From Microbacterium sp. nov. GSS16 (GTDB lineage Bacteria > Actinomycetota > Actinomycetes > Actinomycetales > Microbacteriaceae), in the NCBI RefSeq assembly GCF_028198145.1, contig NZ_CP116338.1:1736001-1800000 (forward strand): a DNA stretch of 64,000 bases, in the 5' to 3' direction. The position numbers were made by a program, and so were the translations under genes. Positions 6,854 to 14,726 of this stretch are shown piece after piece (position 1 is the stretch's first letter; every line of letters starts with the position of its first letter). Under the pieces are notes generated by a model. That model was not told the DNA's origin, searched no databases, and saw nothing but the letters and a program-made list of their open reading frames with translations.

Positions 6854-8284
6854 ATGACGCAGAACAATCTCGCCATCATCGTGCTCGCCGCAGGCCAGGG
6901 CACCCGCATGAAGTCCCGCCGCCCCAAGGTGCTGCACGAGATCGCCGGTCGCCCTCTGGTGGGTCACGTGCTCACGACGGCGCGTTCGCTGGGCGCCTCG
7001 CACATCGAGGTGGTCGTGCGGCACGAGCGCGAGCAGGTGGTCAGCGCGCTCGCCGGCGACTACCCCGATGCCGTCTTCGTCGACCAGGACGACGTTCCGG
7101 GCACCGGCCGCGCCGTGCAGGTCGCCATCGACGCACTGCCCGATGACTTCGACGGCGACGTGCTCGTGCTCTCCGGCGACTGCCCGCTCGCCGACGCCGA
7201 CACCCTGTCGTCCTTCCTCGACGAGCACCGCGCATCCGGTGCGCCCGCGACGCTGATGACTGCCGTCGTCGACGACCCGACCGGCTACGGGCGCGTCATC
7301 CGCGACGCCGACGGCGGGGTCGATCGCATCGTCGAGCAGAAGGATGCCAGCGACGACGAGGCATCGGTCCGTGAGATCAATGCCGGGATGTACGCGTTCC
7401 GCTCCGAGACGCTGCGCCGCTACCTGCCCGAGATCGGCGTCGACAATGCGCAGGGCGAGATGTACCTCACCGACGTGCCCGGCCTGCTGCGCCGCGACGG
7501 CGACCGCGTGGCGGCATCCGTCGTCTCCGACGTCACGGTGACCTTCGGCGTCAACGACCGTGCGCAGCTCGCGCTCGTGGGCCGCCTGCTCAACCAGCGC
7601 ATCGTGCGCCGCTGGCAGCGCGAGGGCGTCACGATCGTCGACCCCGAGACCACGTGGATCGACGACGATGCGAAGCTCGCCCCAGACGTCACCATCCTGC
7701 CCAATACGCAGATCCTCGGCGCCACGGTCATAGCCGAGGGCGCCACCGTCGGGCCCGACACCACGCTGGTGGACTGCGAGGTCGGCGAGGATGCCGTGAT
7801 CAAGCGCACCGACGCGAACCTCGCGGTCATCGGCGCATGTGCCACCGTCGGCCCGTTCTCGTTCCTGCGGCCGGGCACTGTGCTGGGCGCGGGCGGCAAG
7901 ATCGGCGCCTACGTCGAGACGAAGAACGCCGAGATCGGCGAGAACAGCAAGGTGCCGCACCTGTCGTACGTGGGAGACGCGACGATCGGCCGCGGCGTCA
8001 ACCTCGGCGCCAGCACGATCACCGCGAACTACGACGACGTCAACAAGCACCGCACGGTGGTCGGCGATGAGGTGCACACCGGGTCGCACACCGTGCTCGT
8101 CGCGCCCGTTAGGCTGGGAGCCGGTGCGAAGACCGGTGCCGGTGCTGTCGTCCGCAAGGACGTGCCCGCGGGCGCCCTGGCCATGAGCGTCGCCCCCCAG
8201 CGCAACATCGACGGGTGGGTCGAGAAGAACAGAGCAGGCACGGGTGCAGCCGACGCGGCGGCCCGCGAACGATCGGCGGAATAG
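6854..8284 (+). CDS. glmU: Bifunctional UDP-GlcNAc pyrophosphorylase / glucosamine-1-P acetyltransferase
   Basis: A 476-residue cytosolic enzyme making UDP-GlcNAc for peptidoglycan. The N-terminal uridyltransferase shows LAAGQGTRMKSRRPKV (about 11-26), and the C-terminal half is a left-handed beta-helix with hexapeptide repeats and the GASTITANYDDVNKHRT acetyltransferase segment. The first plausible start, ATG 6854, is one nucleotide past the tRNA-Gln discriminator base; homologs also begin only a few residues before the LAAG motif. No independent Shine-Dalgarno site fits between them. prs follows after 5 nt. Confidence 0.95.
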   Translation: MTQNNLAIIVLAAGQGTRMKSRRPKVLHEIAGRPLVGHVLTTARSLGASHIEVVVRHEREQVVSALAGDYPDAVFVDQDDVPGTGRAVQVAIDALPDDFDGDVLVLSGDCPLADADTLSSFLDEHRASGAPATLMTAVVDDPTGYGRVIRDADGGVDRIVEQKDASDDEASVREINAGMYAFRSETLRRYLPEIGVDNAQGEMYLTDVPGLLRRDGDRVAASVVSDVTVTFGVNDRAQLALVGRLLNQRIVRRWQREGVTIVDPETTWIDDDAKLAPDVTILPNTQILGATVIAEGATVGPDTTLVDCEVGEDAVIKRTDANLAVIGACATVGPFSFLRPGTVLGAGGKIGAYVETKNAEIGENSKVPHLSYVGDATIGRGVNLGASTITANYDDVNKHRTVVGDEVHTGSHTVLVAPVRLGAGAKTGAGAVVRKDVPAGALAMSVAPQRNIDGWVEKNRAGTGAADAAARERSAE

Positions 8285-8289
8285 GTCGC

Positions 8290-9324
8290 ATGGGCAACAA
8301 GAAGAAGAAGGTCGCACTCGAGCGCGAGAACGGGGTCGCACCCGGTCTGATCGCGAAGACGAAGAAGCGCCTCGTCGTCGCCGGCGGGCGCTCGCACCCC
8401 GAGCTGACGGCGGCGGTCGCTGCGGCCCTCGGCCAGGAGGCGGCCCCCGTCGAGCACCGCACGTTCGCCTCCGGTGAGATCTACGCCCGCTTCGAGGTCT
8501 CGATCCGCGGCTGCGACCTGTTCATCGTGCAGTCCTTCGGCGAGCCGGTGAACGAGTGGCTCATGGAGACCCTGATCATGCTCGACGCCGCCAAGCGCGC
8601 CTCGGCCAAGCGCATCACGGTCGTCGCCCCGTACTACCCGTACTCCCGGCAGGACAAGAAGGGTCGCGGGCGCGAGCCGATCTCGGCGCGGCTCGTGGCC
8701 GACATGCTCAAGGCCGCCGGCGCCGACCGCGTGATGAGCGTCGACCTGCACGCCGCGCAGATCCAGGGCTTCTTCGACGGCCCGGTCGACCACCTGTTCG
8801 CCAAGCCCGTGCTGCTCGAGCACTTCGAGGGCACGCTGACCGCCGAGGACCGCGAGACTCTCACGATCGTCTCTCCCGACATGGGCCGCGTGCGCGTGGC
8901 CGACACCTGGTCGGACAGCCTCGGCGCACCGCTCGCGATCATCCATAAGCGCCGCGACCCCAAGGTCGCCAACCAGGTCTCGGTGCACGAGATCGTCGGC
9001 GCGGTCGAGGGCCGCACCTGCCTGCTCGTCGACGACATGATCGACACCGGCGGCACGATCGTCAAGGCGGCGCAGGCGCTGAAGGCGAACGGCGCCCGCA
9101 AGGTGATCGTCGCGGCCACGCACGCCGTCTTCAGCGACCCGGCATCCGAGCGCCTGCAGGACGCGTCGATCGATCAGGTGGTCATCACCGACACGATCCC
9201 GTTCACCGAGTCGCGACGGTGGGACGGGCTCACCATCCTTCCGATCGCGCCTCTGCTCGCCACCGCGATCAAGCAGGTCTTCGAAGACGGCTCGGTCACA
9301 AGCATGTTCGGTGGAGACGCCTGA
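8290..9324 (+). CDS. prs: Ribose-phosphate pyrophosphokinase (PRPP synthetase)
   Basis: A 344-residue enzyme making PRPP from ribose 5-phosphate and ATP. It shows YYPYSRQDKKGRGREPISARL (flexible loop region), SVDLHAAQIQGFF and the PRPP-binding signature VDDMIDTGGTI. The N-terminus carries about 20 extra Lys-rich residues (MGNKKKKVALE) before the conserved core. It starts 5 nt after glmU, so the two share a transcript. A hairpin lies downstream at 9347-9377. Confidence 0.95.
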   Translation: MGNKKKKVALERENGVAPGLIAKTKKRLVVAGGRSHPELTAAVAAALGQEAAPVEHRTFASGEIYARFEVSIRGCDLFIVQSFGEPVNEWLMETLIMLDAAKRASAKRITVVAPYYPYSRQDKKGRGREPISARLVADMLKAAGADRVMSVDLHAAQIQGFFDGPVDHLFAKPVLLEHFEGTLTAEDRETLTIVSPDMGRVRVADTWSDSLGAPLAIIHKRRDPKVANQVSVHEIVGAVEGRTCLLVDDMIDTGGTIVKAAQALKANGARKVIVAATHAVFSDPASERLQDASIDQVVITDTIPFTESRRWDGLTILPIAPLLATAIKQVFEDGSVTSMFGGDA

Positions 9325-9346
9325 CCGCCGCCCGCCGAGATAATGA

Positions 9347-9377
9347 GGGCATCCGGAGATCTCATAGCCGGATGCCC
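9347..9377. terminator. Hairpin after prs
   Basis: GGGCATCCGG (9347-9356) and CCGGATGCCC (9368-9377) form a 10-bp perfect stem with an 11-nt loop. Each arm contains the window-wide enriched GGCATCC/GGATGCC word. There is no U-run, so it could also be a leader hairpin of the next gene. Confidence 0.6.
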
Positions 9378-9395
9378 GAAGCTGGAGGCATGAAC

Positions 9396-9836
9396 GTGCA
9401 TCCCGCCGCCCGCACCGGAACCGCTCTGCTCGGCGTCGTCGGCGCGCTCGTGCTCGCCGGATGCTCGGGCGCCGCAGACGCGGACACGACGAAGCCCGAC
9501 CCCTCCCCGCTGAGCACCGACGCGACCGCCCCTTATGCCGACGGCACCTATACGGCAGAGGGCTCGTACCGCACGCCCGAGACGGTCGAGACGATCGAGG
9601 TGACCCTGACGATCGCCGATGACACGGTCACCGGCGTCGAGGTGACCGGCGATCCGCTGGCACCGGAGTCGAAGAACTATCAGGGGCAGTTCATCGCCGG
9701 CATATCGGACGTCGTAGTGGGGAAGAAGCTCGACGACCTGCAGGTCGACCGGGTGGCCGGATCCTCCCTCACCAGCGGCGGATTCGACCAGGCCGTGGTC
9801 AAGATCAAGGACGAGGCCGCCGCAGCGGCCGAGTGA
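9396..9836 (+). CDS. FMN-binding-domain lipoprotein (probable ApbE substrate)
   Basis: A 146-residue exported lipoprotein (signal ending LAGC, Cys about 23) with one FMN-binding (NqrC/RnfG-type) domain. The flavinylation site, usually SGATxTS, is AGSSLTS here (about 121-127), so the FMN acceptor would be a Ser (about 124) rather than the usual Thr. GGAGG at 9384-9388 lies 7 nt before this GTG but only 1 nt before the ATG at 9390, so I prefer GTG 9396. The next gene encodes ApbE, which attaches FMN to such domains, and the third a membrane oxidoreductase. Confidence 0.8.
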   Translation: MHPAARTGTALLGVVGALVLAGCSGAADADTTKPDPSPLSTDATAPYADGTYTAEGSYRTPETVETIEVTLTIADDTVTGVEVTGDPLAPESKNYQGQFIAGISDVVVGKKLDDLQVDRVAGSSLTSGGFDQAVVKIKDEAAAAAE

Positions 9837-9842
9837 TCCGGG

Positions 9843-10718
9843 ATGCACTCGTGGCGCTTCGACGCCATCGGCACGCACTGGGAGATCGAGACCGCCCTGC
9901 CGCTGGACGGCTCGACTCGAGAGTCCGTCGGCGGGATCGTCGCGGCTTTCGACGCGACCTGGTCGCGCTTCCGCGGCGACTCCGTCGTCTCCTCGCTGCG
10001 CGCCGGCGGTGGCAGGGCGATGCTGACCCCGTCCGCCGCGGATGACGCTGCGGCGCTGTTCCCGGTGTATCGCGACCTCGGTCGCGCGACCGACGGCGGC
10101 GTGAACCCGCTGATCGGATCGGCGCTCGATGCGCTCGGCTACGACGCCGCGCTTTCGCTGCGCCCCGGGGCGCCGCAGCCGGCTCGGGACGAGTGGGAGC
10201 CGGTGCTGCGCTGGGATGACACGTCTCTGGAACTCGATGAGCCGGCCGTCATCGACGTCGGTGCGGCGGGGAAGGGGAGACTGGTCGACCTCGTCAGCGA
10301 GGCCCTGGCGCACCTCTCGGGACGCGTGACGGTCGACGGCAGCGGCGACATGCGCGTGCGCGGGGGAACAGCCAGGGTCGCGCTCGAGCACCCGTACGAT
10401 CCGACTTCAGCGATCGGAGTGGCCGAGGTGACGGATGCCGCGCTGTGCGCCTCTGCTGTCACACGCCGCGCGTGGGGTGACGGGCTGCACCACGTGCTGG
10501 ACGCGCGCACGGGCCTGCCGGTGCGCACCTGGGTGGCGACCTGGGCGCTCGCCCACGACGCCCTGCACGCCGACGCGGCGGCGACGGGGCTGTTCTTCGA
10601 CGGCGGCCCCGGCCTCGCCGACCGCTGGGGCGTGCAGTGGGTGCGGATGTCGAGCGACGGGCGCGTCGAGCGCTCACCCGGCTTTCCGGGTGAGCTGTTC
10701 ACCGCGCCCGGCCGCTGA
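9843..10718 (+). CDS. apbE: FAD:protein FMN transferase
   Basis: A 291-residue ApbE-family enzyme that transfers FMN from FAD to Thr/Ser of target domains outside the cytoplasm. It shows the FAD-binding DVGAAGKG (about 138-145), DGSGD (165-169), HHVLDARTGLPV (216-227) and an Asp near 243 for the divalent metal. No signal peptide or lipobox is evident, unlike many ApbE proteins, so where it acts is unclear. It follows the FMN-binding lipoprotein by 6 nt and precedes the membrane oxidoreductase by 2 nt, which strongly suggests a dedicated partner. Confidence 0.88.
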   Translation: MHSWRFDAIGTHWEIETALPLDGSTRESVGGIVAAFDATWSRFRGDSVVSSLRAGGGRAMLTPSAADDAAALFPVYRDLGRATDGGVNPLIGSALDALGYDAALSLRPGAPQPARDEWEPVLRWDDTSLELDEPAVIDVGAAGKGRLVDLVSEALAHLSGRVTVDGSGDMRVRGGTARVALEHPYDPTSAIGVAEVTDAALCASAVTRRAWGDGLHHVLDARTGLPVRTWVATWALAHDALHADAAATGLFFDGGPGLADRWGVQWVRMSSDGRVERSPGFPGELFTAPGR

Positions 10719-10720
10719 GG

Positions 10721-12295
10721 ATGCGGAAGAGTAGAACGGTGATCTCTGCGTTCCTCGCCCTGCGGCAGCGTGTGCTGGCAGTCCTCGGCGGCATCTCGAT
10801 GTATCGGCTCGTGCTCTTCGCCCTCGCGGGACTGGCGGTGATCGCGCTCGGGCTCTCGCTGGCGGGGCTGGTGGGACCGACGGCGGGCGAGATCCTGGCA
10901 TCCTTCGCCGCACTCGCCGTGTCGATCTCGGTGGTCGACGCGGTGGCGCAGCGCGTCCTGCGGCTGCCGTGGCGCATCGAGTCGTCACTGGTCACCGCGC
11001 TCATCCTGCTGTTCGTGCTGCAGCCTTCCCTCACCCCGGCGGGCCTGGCGGGAACGGCACTCGCCGGCGTGCTTGCGAGCCTGTCGAAGTATCTGATCGC
11101 CTGGCGCGGGCGCCACATCCTCAATCCCGCGGCGTTCGGCGCCGCTGTCGTGACCATCCTCGGCCTCGGCACGTTCTCGGCCTGGTGGGTGGGCACGCCG
11201 TGGCTCGCGCCGTTCGTCGCGCTGAGCGGTCTGCTCGTGCTGTGGCGCACCGAGAAGGTGCGGCTGGTGCTGCTCTTCCTCGTCGCAGCGATCGTCGTCT
11301 CGGTGCTGCGCCAGGCGGTGCAGGCGCAGCTGTTCGGCTTCGGGCTCGATCTCGATCTGGGGGGTGCCCTCGTCTTCACCCTCACACAGGCGCCCTACCT
11401 CTTCCTCGGCGCGTTCATGCTCTCCGAGCCCCTCACTCTGCCGCCGCGGCGCTGGCAGCAGTACAGCGTCGCGGCTGTGGTGGGCGTGCTCGCCGGCTGG
11501 CCGATCCCGGTCGGCTCGCTGTTCACACTCGGTCAGGAGCGCGCTCTGCTGATCGGCAACCTTCTCGCGTTCGCCTTCGCGCTGCGCAGCTCGGTGCGGC
11601 TCGTGCTGACCGGGCGGACCTTCGTCACCCCGACCGCCCAGGAGCTCACGTTCCGCACCAAGGGGCGACTGCGCTTCATCGCCGGGCAGTACCTCGAGCT
11701 CGAGGTGCCGCATCGAAATCCGGATGCCAGGGGCACCCGTCGCGAGTTCAGCATCGTGTCGGCGCCCGCCGACCTGCCCACCCTTCGCATCGCGTACAAG
11801 GACGGCGATCAGAAGCATCCTTCGAGCTACAAGCGTGCGCTGAAGGCCGCCGAGCCCGGTGCGGTCCTGGCCGTGACCGGCACCTGGGGCGACTTCGTGC
11901 TGCCCCGCGGACGCACGCCGGTGCTCATGGTCGCCGCGGGCATCGGGGTGACCCCATTCGTCTCGCAGCTGCGCCAGCTGCGGGCCACGGGGGCCGAGCG
12001 TGACGTCGTGCTCGTCTACGTGGCCTCGGAGTCCGCCGAGCTCGCCTTCCGCGACGAGCTCGCCGCGACCGGGGTCCGCACGATCGTCTTCACCCGCGAC
12101 GAGCCGACCGATCTGCCGCCGCACTGGACGTGGGCGCAGGGCATCCGACTCGACGCCCCTGGCCTGCAGCGCGTGGTTCCCGACCTCGCCGCCCGGCACG
12201 CGTACATCTCCGGACCGCCGCGCCTCATCGCCGATCTTGCACCGGCGCTGCAGAAGGCGCGCGCCGTCACGACCGACGCGTTCGCCGGCTACTGA
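10721..12295 (+). CDS. Membrane RnfD/NqrB-like and ferredoxin-reductase-like fusion oxidoreductase
   Basis: A 524-residue two-part protein. Residues about 30-295 hold roughly nine to ten hydrophobic segments with GRHILNPAAFGA (130-141), the pattern typical of RnfD/NqrB membrane subunits. Residues about 300-524 form a cytosolic flavodoxin/ferredoxin-NADP-reductase domain with REFS (341-344, FAD) and GIGVTPF (407-413, NAD(P)H). It likely moves electrons from NAD(P)H across the membrane to the flavinylated lipoprotein encoded two genes upstream. A GTG at 10739 with GGAAGAG 7 nt before it is an alternative start. It overlaps the tail of the kinase gene opposite by 7 bp. Confidence 0.8.
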   Translation: MRKSRTVISAFLALRQRVLAVLGGISMYRLVLFALAGLAVIALGLSLAGLVGPTAGEILASFAALAVSISVVDAVAQRVLRLPWRIESSLVTALILLFVLQPSLTPAGLAGTALAGVLASLSKYLIAWRGRHILNPAAFGAAVVTILGLGTFSAWWVGTPWLAPFVALSGLLVLWRTEKVRLVLLFLVAAIVVSVLRQAVQAQLFGFGLDLDLGGALVFTLTQAPYLFLGAFMLSEPLTLPPRRWQQYSVAAVVGVLAGWPIPVGSLFTLGQERALLIGNLLAFAFALRSSVRLVLTGRTFVTPTAQELTFRTKGRLRFIAGQYLELEVPHRNPDARGTRREFSIVSAPADLPTLRIAYKDGDQKHPSSYKRALKAAEPGAVLAVTGTWGDFVLPRGRTPVLMVAAGIGVTPFVSQLRQLRATGAERDVVLVYVASESAELAFRDELAATGVRTIVFTRDEPTDLPPHWTWAQGIRLDAPGLQRVVPDLAARHAYISGPPRLIADLAPALQKARAVTTDAFAGY

Positions 12296-13854
12296 TCCGG
12301 ATGCCTGTGCGGCGGCGCCGTCTGCGCCGGGGTCGACGGCTCCGGTGCGGACTGCCCGGTTGCCGACGGCGCGGATTGCGACGTCTGCTCACCGCGCGGC
12401 AGCCGGACGGTGAACGACGTGTCGCCCGGCGTGCTCTCGACAGTGATGGTGCCGCCATGGCCTTCCACGATCGCCTTCGCTATCGCGAGTCCGAGGCCCG
12501 TGCCGCCGGTCTGCCGCGCTCTGGAGACATCGCCCCGGGCGAAGCGGGCGAACAGCTCCTCGCGCACCGCCGGATCGATGCCTGGCCCGTCGTCGTGCAC
12601 CCGCAGCTCGGCGCCGGCGGGTGTGGCCGCCACCGAGAGCGTGATGGTCGTGCCCTCGGGCGTGTGCGTTCGGGCGTTGGCGAGCAGATTGCCGACCACC
12701 TGATGCAGGCGGCCGACATCGCCGGCCACGATCACGGGCTCGCCGGGGGTCTCCAGCTGCCAGTGGTGGCCAGGCCCCGTGGGCTGCGCGTCGGCGAGGG
12801 CCTCCACGGCGAGCTGCGACAGGTCGACCTCGCCGTGCACGAGCTCGGCGCCCTCATCGAGTCTGGCGAGCAGAAGCAGATCCTCGACGAGCCGCGTCAT
12901 CCGCAGAGACTGCGCCTGGATGCGCTCGAGCGCAGACGTGGTGTCCTCGACGGTCGGTGCATCCTGCGACTGCCGCAGCGCCCGCAGCGACAGCTCCGAG
13001 TACCCGCGGATCGACGCGAGCGGCGTGCGCAGCTCGTGACTGGCATCCGCCACGAACCGCCGCATGCGCTCCTCGTTGCGCTGGCGCGCCGAGAGCGACG
13101 AGTCGACGTGGTCGAGCAGGGTGTTCAGCGCCTCTCCCACCCGGCCCACCTCCGTGCGCGGATCGGCTTCGTAGTCGGGCACGCGCTCGGTGATGCGCAC
13201 CTCTCCGCGATCGAGCGGCTGTCCGGCGACGCGCGATGCGGTCGCTGCGACTGCGCGCAGCGGGCGCAGCCCCATGCTGATGGTGAGCGCGGTCGTGATG
13301 GCGAGCAGGATCAGCCCGCCCAGGGTCGCCAGGGCGATGACCGTGAACAGCGATGTCATGGTGTGCTGCACCTCGGCGCGGGGAAGGCCGGTGATCACCA
13401 CCACATCGTTGTCGGTGCGGTCGGCCGTCACCCGGAACGAGCCGACGTCGTGCAGCGTCACCGTCGCGGACTTGGCGCTCTGCAGTGCGGCGGTGATCGT
13501 GAGCAGGTCGCGGGCCGGCAGCGTGCGGCGGGACTCGGGGGTGACGATCACTCCCGACGCGGGAGCGCTCGGGGGCAGCACGGCCAGCATCAGGCTTCCG
13601 GTCTGCACGATGCCGCCGCTGACGGCATCTTCGGCGGTGAGCGGCTCGCCGCGCCGCTCCGCCGCGTCGGCCCGGCTGGTGACCAGCGCCGTCGTCACGT
13701 TCGAGGTCGCGTCGAGCTTTCTCTGCAGGTCGTCCTCGAGGGTCTTGCCCAGAGTCGCGCTGGTGATGATCGCGACGATGACGAGGATGAGCGAGACGAA
13801 CCCGATCACCGCGGCCATCAGCCGCGCCTGCAGGCTGAGCGGGTGGGGGAGCAT
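12289..13854 (-). CDS. Two-component sensor histidine kinase
   Basis: A 521-residue membrane kinase: TM helix about 12-33, an extracytoplasmic domain to about 165, TM about 170-193, HAMP, then DHp with SHELRTPLASIRGYSEL (His about 273) and a HATPase domain with the N-box NLLANARTHT, DDGPGID and GGTGLGLAI. The C-terminus is a Ser/Pro/Gln-rich tail. It is encoded 3 nt after the response-regulator stop codon on the same strand. The layout resembles TrcS/MprB-type kinases; the stimulus is unknown. Confidence 0.92.
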   Translation of the reverse strand: MLPHPLSLQARLMAAVIGFVSLILVIVAIITSATLGKTLEDDLQRKLDATSNVTTALVTSRADAAERRGEPLTAEDAVSGGIVQTGSLMLAVLPPSAPASGVIVTPESRRTLPARDLLTITAALQSAKSATVTLHDVGSFRVTADRTDNDVVVITGLPRAEVQHTMTSLFTVIALATLGGLILLAITTALTISMGLRPLRAVAATASRVAGQPLDRGEVRITERVPDYEADPRTEVGRVGEALNTLLDHVDSSLSARQRNEERMRRFVADASHELRTPLASIRGYSELSLRALRQSQDAPTVEDTTSALERIQAQSLRMTRLVEDLLLLARLDEGAELVHGEVDLSQLAVEALADAQPTGPGHHWQLETPGEPVIVAGDVGRLHQVVGNLLANARTHTPEGTTITLSVAATPAGAELRVHDDGPGIDPAVREELFARFARGDVSRARQTGGTGLGLAIAKAIVEGHGGTITVESTPGDTSFTVRLPRGEQTSQSAPSATGQSAPEPSTPAQTAPPHRHPDQ

Positions 13855-13857
13855 GGG

Positions 13858-14586
13858 CTACTGCGGTGACTTGATCATGTAGCCGACGCCGCGCACGGTG
13901 TGTAGCAGCGGGGTGCGGCCGGCGTCGATCTTCTTGCGCAGGTACGAGATGTACAGCTCGACCACCGACGACTTGCCGCCGAAGTCGTAGCTCCACACCC
14001 GATCGAGGATCTGCGCCTTCGACAGCACGCGGCGCTCGTTACGCATCAGAAAGCGCAGCAGCTCGAACTCGGTGGCGGTGAGCTCGATCTCGTCGCCTGC
14101 GCGGAGGACCTCGTGGCTGTCCTCGTTGAGCGACAGGTCGGCGACACGCAGGATCGACTGCTCGTCGTCGGTCTGACCTTGGCCCGAGCGGCGGATCACC
14201 GCCCGCAGGCGGGCGATCACCTCTTCGAGGCTGAACGGCTTGGTGACGTAGTCGTCGCCGCCCGCCGTGAGCCCGGCGATGCGGTCGGCGACGGCGTCCT
14301 TCGCGGTGAGGAAGACCACGGGCACGAGGTTGCCCGATTCCCTCAGCCGGCGCAGCACGCTCATGCCGTCGAGATCGGGCATCATCACATCGAGCACCAG
14401 GGCATCCGGTTCGAAATCGCGGGCGACCTGCAGAGCCTCCAGGCCCGAGGCGGCGGTGCGCACCTCCCAGCCCTCCATGCGCAGCGCCATCGAGAGCAGA
14501 TCGGTGAGCATCGGCTCGTCGTCGACCGCGAGGATGCGCAACGGTGTTCCGTCAGGACGGCGGAGGTCTGGGTGCTCGGTGCTCAT
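13858..14586 (-). CDS. OmpR/PhoB-family response regulator
   Basis: A 242-residue regulator. The receiver domain has the acidic pair VDDE (about 21-24), phospho-acceptor Asp about 66 in LVLDVMMPDLDG and Lys about 116 in DDYVTKPF. The C-terminal winged helix includes ELTATEFELLRFLMRNERRVLSK and a closing RTPLLHTVRGVGYMI. It is the first gene of the pair with the downstream kinase. TrcR-like in form; targets are unknown. Confidence 0.92.
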   Translation of the reverse strand: MSTEHPDLRRPDGTPLRILAVDDEPMLTDLLSMALRMEGWEVRTAASGLEALQVARDFEPDALVLDVMMPDLDGMSVLRRLRESGNLVPVVFLTAKDAVADRIAGLTAGGDDYVTKPFSLEEVIARLRAVIRRSGQGQTDDEQSILRVADLSLNEDSHEVLRAGDEIELTATEFELLRFLMRNERRVLSKAQILDRVWSYDFGGKSSVVELYISYLRKKIDAGRTPLLHTVRGVGYMIKSPQ

Positions 14587-14681
14587 GGCTTCTATTGTGC
14601 GCCCGGCGTCACCGAGATTCTTTTGAATTCCCTATGCGCAACCTGTAGGGGCGCGGCTGGGCAAGGGGCACCCGCCCCGAA

Positions 14682-14715
14682 CGCTGAAGGCGGCGCATCA
14701 GCGCCGCCCTCAGCG
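14682..14715. terminator. Terminator hairpin downstream of gnd
   Basis: Arms CGCTGA-A-GGCGGCGC (14682-14696) and GCGCCGCC-C-TCAGCG (14701-14715) pair around an ATCA tetraloop with one mismatch. It lies 11 bp past the gnd stop on the minus strand. Confidence 0.75.
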
Positions 14716-14726
14716 GAGGAATCCGA

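Noticed and set aside
6137..8341. Long minus-strand frame antisense to glmU
   Set aside because: Composition is typical of antisense frames in GC-rich DNA; only 6137-6631 (MarR) is real, shown by motifs and a promoter box.
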